Shown: positions 32,412-39,367 of the stretch, piece by piece | Numbering within the stretch: position 1 is the first letter of the stretch | How the letters are laid out: each line of letters opens with the position of its first letter | From: an uncultured Bacilli bacterium | GTDB lineage: Bacteria > Bacillota_I > Bacilli_A > RF39 > UBA660 | Reading direction: 5' to 3' | Assembly (NCBI GenBank): GCA_934177545.1 | Contig: CAKPPI010000005.1 | Span: 1 to 39,367 of the forward strand | Length of the DNA: 39,367 nt | Notes under the pieces: generated by a model | The model's input: only the letters and a program-made list of their open reading frames with translations | What the model was told of the DNA's origin: nothing | The model's database searches: none | Made by a program: the position numbers and the translations under genes

Positions 32412-34373
32412 TTAAGTTTCTTTATTATCCGTTAATAATTCGTCAAAGACAGGGTCCGTCATTGTAGGTTCAGTTCCTTTAATATAATACATCATCTTAG
32501 TCTTTGTATCATTTTCTGTAGCTGGTTTTCCAGTGATAGGATTAACTAAGACACCTACAACATTATCTTTAGGTTTGTACCAGTTATCTTCTTTTCCTTG
32601 CATGTAGTCTTCAATCGATTTAATCCAGATGTTTTGGGCATACTTGTACTCTTTTGGCTCTAAATCTCTATTATCATCATAACCACACCATACTAGAGCG
32701 ACTACGTCCTTGTTATAACCGATATACCAGTTATCAGTATTAGTTGTACCACTTTTTAAAGCATAAGTATGAGTCATTTTTGATGCTAGATTAATAGCTG
32801 TAGGGTAGTTATAATCAATAAAAGCAGAATCATAAGTAGCAGTTAGTAAGTTACTTAGAATAAAAGTTAGACTAGAGTTTAAAACTAATTCCTTTTTATT
32901 ATCAGCTTCATATAAAATATTACCTTCTTGGTCTACTACTTTTTCAATGAAATGAGGCTTTATCTTATAACCTTCATTAGCAAAAGTAGCATAGCCACCA
33001 GCCATTTCTAGCATTGATATTTCACTAGTACCAAGAGCAAGAGATGGGACTTTATCAAGTTTAGAAGTAATTCCTACTCTTCTAGCCATGTTAATTAATG
33101 TATCTTCACCTAAGAATAAGTGTGTTTTAACAGCATATATATTTTCTGAATAAGAAATAGCAGTAGCCATAGATATAGGCTTGTTTCCATACTTTTCATT
33201 ATAGTTTTTAGGAGAGTAAGTATCTTTATTGGAAAAAGTAAAAGTTGTTTGTTCACTAGTAAAGGTAGTAGACGCAGTAAAACCATTTTCTAAAGCTGCA
33301 TAGTAAAGGAAAGGTTTCATAGTAGAACCTACTTGTCTTTTAGCAGATATAGCTCTATTATATTCAGATTTATTATAGTCTTTTCCCCCGACTAGTGCTT
33401 TTACACCCCCAGTGTTAGGGTCCATTAAGACAGCGGCGGTTTCTAATTCGTTATCTTTTAATACCTCTTTTACGTTAGCTTCTAACTCTTTTTGACTCTT
33501 AAGATTAAGACTAGTATAGATTTTTAGTCCCCCAGTTTCTAAAAAAGTACTAGGAATTTCTTTAAGAGACTTTAACTCATTCATAACTGCATCTTGATAA
33601 TACATTACAGTAGATAATTCCTCTTTTTCTTTTTCTCCAACAAAAGTTAATTTTTCTTTAACAGCTTCATTATATTCATTAGTGGTTATTTTCTTTTCCT
33701 TTAATAAGTTTTTTAAGATTAATTCTTGTCTAGCTTTAGCCTTTTTATAATTAACTAATGGTGAATAATTACTAGGAGACTTAGGAATACCTGTTAAAAT
33801 AGCTGCTTCAGCAAGGTCTAGGTCTTTAGCTTTTTTTCCAAAATAAAACTGACTAGCATTCTCTATTCCATACATACCATGACCATAATTAATTGTATTT
33901 AAGTATCCTTCTAATATATCTTTCTTTTTATAATGTGATTCTATCTCAATAGTGTACCACATCTCATCCCATTTTCTTTTCCAAGTCTTAGAAAAGTCTA
34001 GAAATAAGTTTTTAGCATATTGTTGGGTTATTGTACTAGCACCTTGGCTTCTATTTCTAGATAAAATATTAACATACATAGCTTTCATAATTCTTAAATA
34101 ATCAAAACCTTTATGACGATAGAAATTTTTATCCTCAGTAGCAATTGTTGTTTTAATTACTTTATCAGAAATGTTATCAAGACTTACCCATTTACTATCG
34201 CCACTACCTTGAAAGAAAAGTTCATTATTTTCATCAAAAAGCATAAACTTATTAGCACTTTTGATTTGTAGTTTTGGTGATAAATAAGCATAGGAATAAG
34301 CACAAACATTAAAAATAATAAATAGTAAAATAAGAAGTATACTAAATTTAGTAAGTTTTTTTATAAATTTCAT
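32412..34373 (-). CDS. Class A penicillin-binding protein (bifunctional transglycosylase/transpeptidase)
   Basis: Membrane-anchored peptidoglycan synthase of 653 residues: N-terminal anchor at 9-30, GT51 glycosyltransferase at about 55-230 with catalytic Glu80 in TEDKNFYRHKGF and QGASTITQQYAKNLF, and a transpeptidase at about 300-600 with all three motifs, S350-T-M-K (QVGSTMKPF), S409-E-N, and K540-S-G-T. It is a PBP1-type enzyme, probably PBP1A/PBP1b-like or the PBP2C type of Bacilli. SD AGGTGAT. It is transcribed against the replication direction and is divergent from the DUF1934-argS unit; a terminator follows. No PASTA or fibronectin domain; the C-terminus is short. Confidence 0.95.
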   Translation of the reverse strand: MKFIKKLTKFSILLILLFIIFNVCAYSYAYLSPKLQIKSANKFMLFDENNELFFQGSGDSKWVSLDNISDKVIKTTIATEDKNFYRHKGFDYLRIMKAMYVNILSRNRSQGASTITQQYAKNLFLDFSKTWKRKWDEMWYTIEIESHYKKKDILEGYLNTINYGHGMYGIENASQFYFGKKAKDLDLAEAAILTGIPKSPSNYSPLVNYKKAKARQELILKNLLKEKKITTNEYNEAVKEKLTFVGEKEKEELSTVMYYQDAVMNELKSLKEIPSTFLETGGLKIYTSLNLKSQKELEANVKEVLKDNELETAAVLMDPNTGGVKALVGGKDYNKSEYNRAISAKRQVGSTMKPFLYYAALENGFTASTTFTSEQTTFTFSNKDTYSPKNYNEKYGNKPISMATAISYSENIYAVKTHLFLGEDTLINMARRVGITSKLDKVPSLALGTSEISMLEMAGGYATFANEGYKIKPHFIEKVVDQEGNILYEADNKKELVLNSSLTFILSNLLTATYDSAFIDYNYPTAINLASKMTHTYALKSGTTNTDNWYIGYNKDVVALVWCGYDDNRDLEPKEYKYAQNIWIKSIEDYMQGKEDNWYKPKDNVVGVLVNPITGKPATENDTKTKMMYYIKGTEPTMTDPVFDELLTDNKET

Positions 34374-34424
34374 TTAAATCACCTACATTTAGCTTGTCCA
34401 ATCTCTTTAAAAATAACAATATTC

Positions 34425-34453
34425 TTGTAAGAAATTTAATTCGTTGCTATAAT
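34425..34453 (+). promoter_or_regulatory. Promoter of the DUF1934-argS unit
   Basis: TTGTAA (34425-34430), 17 bp, TATAAT (34448-34453), 26 bp before the first gene. Confidence 0.7.
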
Positions 34454-34478
34454 ATTACCTGAATGAAAGGGAAATAAT

Positions 34479-34838
34479 ATGGAAGAAGTTAAAGTAATTG
34501 CTAAGTTAAGAACTAATGATGATGTTTTAACCTTTGAGGGAAAAGCTGATTTTGATAGAAAAAAACAAGTAATTCAATATCAGGATGAACATGCATTATT
34601 GACAATATATTTAAAAGATAAAATTTTACTAAGAGAGACAGAAGACGCCATTCTTAGTTATAAATTTTTAGAGAATGTTGATAATTCCTTTGAGATATAT
34701 CTTAAAGATACAAAGCAATGTGGAACAGTAGGAATGAAGACTAAACAAATAAAAGAAGGAGTTAATTCCTTTTTAGTAATATATAGAATTGATGGAAATG
34801 ATTTTGACCATGAATATAGTATAGAGTGGGAGGTTTAA
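34479..34838 (+). CDS. DUF1934 (YwiB-like) beta-barrel protein
   Basis: 119-residue protein of the DUF1934 family, predicted small calycin-like beta-barrel: alternating strands (VIAKLRTND, VIQYQDEH, ALLTIYLKDKILLR, FLVIYRIDGND, YSIEWEV). It lies one base before argS, as does B. subtilis ywiB; the same gene order ywiB-argS-rpoE is kept here. Biochemical function unknown. Confidence 0.85.
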   Translation: MEEVKVIAKLRTNDDVLTFEGKADFDRKKQVIQYQDEHALLTIYLKDKILLRETEDAILSYKFLENVDNSFEIYLKDTKQCGTVGMKTKQIKEGVNSFLVIYRIDGNDFDHEYSIEWEV

Positions 34839-34839
34839 T

Positions 34840-36585
34840 ATGAGTTTATTAAAAACAATAGAAGAAGATTTAACAAAGAAGATGAATGAAGCATCTATTC
34901 CAATCGAAAAAGTAACTTTATTAGAAAGCAAACGTAAAGATTTAGGAGATTATCAATTAAATGATGCGATGAGTCTTGCTAAAATATTACATAAGAGCCC
35001 AATGCTTATTGCTGAAGATATGAAGAAAGTTTTAGAAGAGAGTAATTATTTCTCTAAAGTAGAAATAGCAGCAGTTGGATTTCTTAATGTTACCTTAAAA
35101 GATGAGCTGTTAGTAGAATTTGTAAATAACTATTATAATAGTGACTCAAAAGATGTTGATAAGTTAGTTAATAAAAAAATATTTTTAGATTATGGTGGAG
35201 CTAATATTGCTAAGACTCTGCATGTTGGTCATTTAAGAAGTGCTAATATTGGGGAAGCTTTAAAAAGATTAACTAAAAGACTTGGTCAAGAAGTTATCTG
35301 TGATGTTCATTTTGGGGATATTGGTAGACAGTCTGGAATGGTTATTTATGAGTTAAGAAATAGATATCCTAATCTTAATTATTTTAAAGAAGAAGAAAGT
35401 GATAACTGGGATGAGTTACCAATAACAGCTAAAGATTTAGAAGAAATATATCCAGTAGCTAGTACTAAAGCTAAAGAAGATGAAAACATCATGGAAGAGG
35501 TAAGACTTATTACTAAAGAGTTAGAAGAAGGTAAACCTAGTTATGTAGCATTATGGGATAAGATTAAAAAATTATCAATAGAAGATATTAAAGAAGTTTA
35601 TAAAAAGTTTAATACTGATTTTGATTTATGGGAAGGTGAAAGTGACTGTTATTCTTATATGATGCCTATGCTAGAAGAGTTAAGAAAAGATGGTTACTTA
35701 AAGAAGAGTGAAGGAGCAGAAATAATTGAAATAAAAGAAGATACTGATAAAGCTCCTATGCCTGACCTTGTAGTAGTAAAGAGTAATGGAGCTACTTTAT
35801 ATGCTACTCGTGAGTTAGCAACTATGGTATCAAGAGTTAAACGTTTTAATCCTGATGAAATGTGGTATTTAACTGATTTAAGACAAGGACTTTATTTTGA
35901 ACAAGTATTTAGAGCAGCTCATAAGACTAAAATAGTAAGTGATGATACTAAGTTAGAATTCTTTGGATTTGGAACAATGAATGGTCCAGATGGTAAACCA
36001 TTTAAGACAAGAGATGGAGGTGCTTTATCCCTAAAAAGCCTTTTAAAAGAAGTAAAAGAAGAAGTAGCAAATCATTCTCATAACTTAGAAACTGAAGAAA
36101 ATAAAGATGAAATAATTGAACAAATAGCAGTAGCAGCTATTAAATATGCTGATTTATTATCAAATAGAACAACTGATTATATCTTTGATCCTAAAAAATT
36201 TGTTGATGTTGAAGGAAAAACTGGCCCATATCTTTTATATACTACTATAAGAATGAAATCACTATTAAAGAAAGCTAAAGAAAATAATTTAGATTATAGT
36301 AAATATACAAAAATTAGTGAAGAAGTAGAAAAAGAATTAATAACATTATTACTAGCTAAGAATAAAGTATTACATAAAGCATATGATACAAAAGAATTAA
36401 ATGTAATATCAGATTATTTATACCAACTTACTAGTACTTATAGTAAATTCTATGAAAAATGTCACGTTTTAACAGAAAAAGATAAAAATATTCAAGAAAA
36501 CTGGTTACTTTTAACGAAAAATGTATATGATACAAATGTAGAGTTATTGACTATTTTAGGAATTGAAATACCTGAAAAAATGTAA
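34840..36585 (+). CDS. argS: Arginyl-tRNA synthetase
   Basis: Class I aminoacyl-tRNA synthetase charging tRNA-Arg, 581 residues. Seen: an N-terminal additional domain, the HIGH box as HVGH in AKTLHVGHLRSANIG, EVICDVHFGDIGRQSGM, GATLYATRELATMVSR, GFGTMNGPDGKPFKTRDGG near the KMSKS position (the KMSKS itself is degenerate, as in many ArgRS), and the C-terminal anticodon domain with TGPYLLYTTIRMKSLL. It ends in YDTNVELLTILGIEIPEKM. The first genes of this unit lie on the leading strand after the PBP island. Confidence 0.97.
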   Translation: MSLLKTIEEDLTKKMNEASIPIEKVTLLESKRKDLGDYQLNDAMSLAKILHKSPMLIAEDMKKVLEESNYFSKVEIAAVGFLNVTLKDELLVEFVNNYYNSDSKDVDKLVNKKIFLDYGGANIAKTLHVGHLRSANIGEALKRLTKRLGQEVICDVHFGDIGRQSGMVIYELRNRYPNLNYFKEEESDNWDELPITAKDLEEIYPVASTKAKEDENIMEEVRLITKELEEGKPSYVALWDKIKKLSIEDIKEVYKKFNTDFDLWEGESDCYSYMMPMLEELRKDGYLKKSEGAEIIEIKEDTDKAPMPDLVVVKSNGATLYATRELATMVSRVKRFNPDEMWYLTDLRQGLYFEQVFRAAHKTKIVSDDTKLEFFGFGTMNGPDGKPFKTRDGGALSLKSLLKEVKEEVANHSHNLETEENKDEIIEQIAVAAIKYADLLSNRTTDYIFDPKKFVDVEGKTGPYLLYTTIRMKSLLKKAKENNLDYSKYTKISEEVEKELITLLLAKNKVLHKAYDTKELNVISDYLYQLTSTYSKFYEKCHVLTEKDKNIQENWLLLTKNVYDTNVELLTILGIEIPEKM

Positions 36586-36601
36586 AGTATATAAAAAAGT
36601 A

Positions 36602-36630
36602 TTGCAATTGCTAATAAAAAATGATATAAG
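36602..36630 (+). promoter_or_regulatory. Promoter of rpoE
   Basis: TTGCAA (36602-36607), 17-bp spacer, TATAAG (36625-36630), 65 bp before rpoE. Confidence 0.6.
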
Positions 36631-36695
36631 TTTATATGATTTGAATATTAAGAAGAAATTCATTTTGAATAGACTTTAATACGGGAGGAAAAGAA

Positions 36696-37142
36696 ATGAA
36701 GTTGTCAGAAATGAAAAAAGAAGAATTAGAACTATTGTCAAATAAAGACATCACATTTTATCTTTTAGAGGAGCAAGGAAAGCAAAATACTGCTGAGCTT
36801 TTTAAAAGCATTGTAACTTTGTTAGAACTTCCAAGTAGTACTTTTGAAGAGAAAATAGGAGATTATTATACATCACTTACTACAGATAAACGTTTTATCA
36901 TGTTAGAAGATGGTTGTTGGGATTTAAGAAGTTGTCATACATCTGATAAAATAGCTAAAATTGAAGATGAAGAAGATGATGATGAAGAATCAGATGAAAT
37001 AAAGGATGACATGATTGCTGATGACATGGAAGAAGATAATTATGATTCAGGAGATGCTGATGACGATGATGATTATGTTGATCCTAATGAAGATTTAAAA
37101 GACTTGGTTGTCGTTGATGAAGAAGAACTAGAAAATGAATAG
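36696..37142 (+). CDS. rpoE: RNA polymerase delta subunit
   Basis: Firmicutes-specific RNA polymerase subunit that speeds enzyme recycling. 148 residues: an N-terminal HARE-HTH globular domain (residues 1-90, LLEEQGKQNTAELFKSIV, FIMLEDGCWDLRSCHTSDK) and a highly acidic, disordered tail rich in Asp/Glu (DDDEESDEIKDD and later repeats). Same neighbourhood as in B. subtilis (argS-rpoE), supporting the Bacilli placement. Confidence 0.96.
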   Translation: MKLSEMKKEELELLSNKDITFYLLEEQGKQNTAELFKSIVTLLELPSSTFEEKIGDYYTSLTTDKRFIMLEDGCWDLRSCHTSDKIAKIEDEEDDDEESDEIKDDMIADDMEEDNYDSGDADDDDDYVDPNEDLKDLVVVDEEELENE

Positions 37143-37161
37143 TTCTTTTTCTTTAAATTAT

Positions 37162-37191
37162 TTGCAAGAGATGTTGTAGCTATGATATAAT
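37162..37191 (+). promoter_or_regulatory. Promoter of prfA-prmC
   Basis: TTGCAA (37162-37167), 18 bp, TATAAT (37186-37191), 37 bp before prfA. Confidence 0.65.
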
Positions 37192-37228
37192 TAGCTCGAC
37201 AGTCAGACAAAGAAAGGACTTGATTTAA

Positions 37229-38290
37229 ATGATAGAAAGATTAGAAGCTACGCTTACTAAATATAATCAATTACAGACAGAGTTAATGAGTGAAGATGTT
37301 TTAAAGAATATTAATAAAACAAGGGAGATATCTAAAGAGATAGCAGATTTAGAAGAAGTAGTAACAGAATATAAGAAATATAAAAAAGTATTAGAATCTA
37401 TTATAGATACTAAAGAAATGTTAAATGATGATGAACTAAAAGAAATAGCTAAAGATGAATTAAAAAGTTTAGAAGAAGAAAAAGAAAGCATTGAAAAGAA
37501 TCTAGAAATATTATTAATACCAAAGGATCCTAATGATTCTAAAAACGTTATTATGGAAATAAGAGGAGCAGCTGGTGGAGATGAAGCTAATATTTTTGCA
37601 GGTGATTTGTTTAGAATGTATTCAAGATATGCAGAAAGAATAGGTTTAAAGATAGAAATAATTAATGCTGTTGAAGGAACTGCTGGTGGATTTAGTCAAA
37701 TAGAATTTATGATTAAAGGGCAAGGTGCATATTCTAAACTTAAATATGAAAGTGGGTCACACAGAGTACAAAGAGTACCAGTTACAGAAAGTAATGGAAG
37801 AATTCAAACTTCTACAGCTACTGTTTTAGTAATGCCAGAAGCAGAAGATGTTAATATTACGATTGATCCAAAAGATTTAAGAATTGATATCTTTAGATCA
37901 TCAGGTTGTGGTGGTCAAGGAGTAAATACTACAGATAGTGCTGTTAGAATTACCCATTTACCTACTAATACCGTAGTAACTTGTCAAAATGAGAGAAGTC
38001 AAATTCAAAATAAGGAACAAGCTATGAAAGTATTAAAAGCAAGACTTTATGACTTAGAACAACAGAAACATGACCAAGAACTTGGTAGTGAAAGAAGAAG
38101 TAAGATAGGTACAGGAGATAGAGCTGAAAAGATAAGAACTTATAACTATCCACAAAACAGAGTAACCGACCATCGTATTGGTTTTACTACTAATAGTTTA
38201 GATAGAGTAATGAATGGACAACTAGATGAGATAATAGATGCTTTGACGATGGAAGATCAAAGAAGAAAATTAGCTGGTGAAGAAGCATAA
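37229..38290 (+). CDS. prfA: Peptide chain release factor 1
   Basis: Recognises UAA/UAG and hydrolyses peptidyl-tRNA. 353 residues. Seen: the GGDEA-containing block IRGAAGGDEANIFAGDLFRMY, the stop-codon-reading tripeptide PVT (residues 184-186) that marks RF1 rather than RF2, the catalytic GGQ at 228-230 in SSGCGGQGVNTTDSAVR, and the closing GERRSKIGTGDRAEKIRTYN region. One-base overlap with prmC (TAATG), which methylates its Gln. Confidence 0.97.
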   Translation: MIERLEATLTKYNQLQTELMSEDVLKNINKTREISKEIADLEEVVTEYKKYKKVLESIIDTKEMLNDDELKEIAKDELKSLEEEKESIEKNLEILLIPKDPNDSKNVIMEIRGAAGGDEANIFAGDLFRMYSRYAERIGLKIEIINAVEGTAGGFSQIEFMIKGQGAYSKLKYESGSHRVQRVPVTESNGRIQTSTATVLVMPEAEDVNITIDPKDLRIDIFRSSGCGGQGVNTTDSAVRITHLPTNTVVTCQNERSQIQNKEQAMKVLKARLYDLEQQKHDQELGSERRSKIGTGDRAEKIRTYNYPQNRVTDHRIGFTTNSLDRVMNGQLDEIIDALTMEDQRRKLAGEEA

Positions 38291-39117
38291 TGACAGTTGA
38301 AGAATTAATTGTATATGGTAAGGGTAAGACAAGTAGTGATCATGCTAAGATGCTACTTTCTTCGTATTTAGATGTTAACCCTTTAGAATTATTAACTATT
38401 CTAAATAAAGAGGTAGATAGTGATATAGAAAAATTATATAAATCATCATTAGAAGCTTTAAAAGAAAATAAGCCTATTCAATATGTTATTGGTAATGTTA
38501 ATTTCTATGGGCTTAAGTTTATTGTTAATAAAAATGTGTTGATACCACGATTTGAGACAGAAGAGATAGTAGAACAGGTAGTAGAGTATGCTAAAAGCTT
38601 GAACAAAGATAAAATTAAAATATTAGATTTAGGATGTGGTAGTGGAGCAATTGGACTTACTCTTAAAAGTATCTTAAAAGATAGTGAGGTAACACTAACA
38701 GATATATCAAAAGAAGCTTTAGAAGTGGCTAAATTAAATGCTAATAATCTTAATCTTGATGTTACATTTATCGAAAGTGATTGGTTTTCTAATGTAGGAC
38801 TAGATAAGTATGATATTATTGTTTCTAATCCACCATATATAAGAATAGATGAAGAAATAGAAGAAATAGTAAGGGATAATGAGCCATCTTTAGCACTTTA
38901 TGGAGGAATAGATGGCCTTGATTGTTATAGAAAAATATTAGCTAATGTTAAACCGTATTTAAATGATAAATTTCTAATAGCTTTTGAAATAGGAGAAAGT
39001 CAAAAAGAAGAAATTTATGATATCGTAGAAAAGTATCTTAAAGATGTAGAAATTATTTGTAAAAAAGATTTGTATGGTCGAAATAGAATGATATTTGTTA
39101 GAAATAAAAATGATTAA
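38290..39117 (+). CDS. prmC: Release factor glutamine methyltransferase PrmC
   Basis: Methylates the GGQ glutamine of RF1/RF2. 275 residues with an N-terminal helical domain (VEELIVYGKGKTSSDHAKML), the RF-binding IQYVIGNVNFYGLKFIV, VLIPRFETEEIVE, SAM motif I LDLGCGSGAIGL, and the substrate-binding NPPY in VSNPPYIRIDEEI. Coupled to prfA. A terminator follows 8 bp past the stop. Confidence 0.97.
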   Translation: MTVEELIVYGKGKTSSDHAKMLLSSYLDVNPLELLTILNKEVDSDIEKLYKSSLEALKENKPIQYVIGNVNFYGLKFIVNKNVLIPRFETEEIVEQVVEYAKSLNKDKIKILDLGCGSGAIGLTLKSILKDSEVTLTDISKEALEVAKLNANNLNLDVTFIESDWFSNVGLDKYDIIVSNPPYIRIDEEIEEIVRDNEPSLALYGGIDGLDCYRKILANVKPYLNDKFLIAFEIGESQKEEIYDIVEKYLKDVEIICKKDLYGRNRMIFVRNKND

Positions 39118-39124
39118 AAATAAT

Positions 39125-39166
39125 AAAAAGTCACCATTAATATATTAGAAAAAGGGTGATTTTTTT
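39125..39166 (+). terminator. Terminator after prmC, containing the spoIIR ribosome-binding site
   Basis: AAAAA-G-TCACC (39125-39135) pairs with GGTGA-TTTTT (39155-39164), one bulged G, then further T's. GGGTGAT in the right arm is also the only SD candidate for the next gene. Confidence 0.75.
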
Positions 39167-39167
39167 A

Positions 39168-39367
39168 ATGAAAAAATTTCTAATAATTATAAGTCTAATC
39201 ATTATCTCTTTAGCTAGTTATACTAAAGGAGAAGAAATTGTTATACCTGATGAAGCTATTAGGTTTAGAGTAGTAGCAAAATCTAATAGTGAAGAAGATC
39301 AAAAGATAAAGATGAAAGTTAAAGATAACTTACAAGTAGAGATAAGTAAATTATTAAAAAATAGTAA
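39168..39367 (+). CDS. spoIIR: Stage II sporulation protein R (5' part, cut by window end)
   Basis: In spore formers SpoIIR is made in the forespore under sigma-F and, after export, signals SpoIIGA to process pro-sigma-E in the mother cell. The 66 codons visible show a signal peptide (MKKFLIIISLIIISLASYTK) followed by IPDEAIRFRVVAKSNSEEDQ and KMKVKDNLQVEISKLL, matching the family's conserved IPxEAIRxRIxANSDSxxDQ block. The gene follows prmC as in Bacilli and many Clostridia. SD GGGTGAT is eight bases before ATG, inside the terminator stem. Recognition is firm; whether this organism sporulates cannot be told from here. Confidence 0.9.
   Translation, partial: MKKFLIIISLIIISLASYTKGEEIVIPDEAIRFRVVAKSNSEEDQKIKMKVKDNLQVEISKLLKNS

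Noticed and set aside
1..39367. Mycoplasma-type genetic code (TGA as Trp)
   Set aside because: Genes such as mnmE and the 12687 gene end at TGA at family-appropriate positions, and Trp is encoded by TGG throughout.
1..39367. tRNA or rRNA genes, T-box or other riboswitches, insertion sequences
   Set aside because: No T-loop (GGTTCRA) cloverleaf, no rRNA segments, no T-box TGGNACCGCG core and no transposase were seen on either strand. A covariance-model scan was not possible here.

Overview
This window is the replication-origin region of a very AT-rich, low-GC Gram-positive chromosome, most likely class Bacilli. It carries a Noc-type second ParB with its recognition sites, a ComK, a DUF951 gene, the delta subunit of RNA polymerase and the start of spoIIR. 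TGA serves as an ordinary stop (for example mnmE and the gene before it), so this is not a code-4 Mycoplasma/Spiroplasma. The compact style and trimmed versions of some proteins (a GdpP reduced to DHH-DHHA1, no yaaA between dnaN and recF) suggest an uncultured, partly streamlined Bacilli lineage related to Erysipelotrichales or RF39-type gut bacteria. That placement is inference.

Layout. The left arm is transcribed leftward from the origin: dnaA, dnaN, comK, recF-gyrB-gyrA, then a 566-bp tandem array, SRP RNA and tadA (cut by the window edge). oriC is bipartite, with DnaA-box clusters at 10224-10398 (dnaA-rpmH) and 8707-8892 (dnaA-dnaN and the end of dnaA). The right arm runs rightward: rpmH, rnpA, yidC, jag, an unrecognised gene, mnmE-mnmG-rsmG, noc, parA-parB-mscS-DUF951-abgT, ychF, rpsF-ssb-rpsR, a gdpP-like gene, rplI, dnaB, a LysM/G5/M23 peptidase, walJ, rlmH, ung. 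Next comes a two-gene leftward island (lemA-like, class A PBP), then DUF1934-argS, rpoE, prfA-prmC and the 5' end of spoIIR. Except for the island, every gene is co-directional with replication.

How it fits together. The most striking element is the array at 613-1178. Four 136-bp units each carry one perfect Noc-binding palindrome (ATTTCCCGGGAAAT) and, 31-32 bp on, one perfect parS (TGTTTCACGTGAAACA). The proteins expected to read them, Noc and Spo0J/ParB, are both encoded about 17-20 kb away across oriC. This Noc lacks the usual N-terminal amphipathic membrane helix. Instead it has a linker of about 245 residues with recurring D-x-L-L motifs between its DNA-binding and C-terminal domains. 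Chromosome segregation and nucleoid occlusion may therefore share a single loading site here.

Other points of note are a ComK beside dnaN that ends before the MecA-binding tail, an unknown protein heading the mnmE operon, and a spoIIR ribosome-binding site buried in the preceding terminator.
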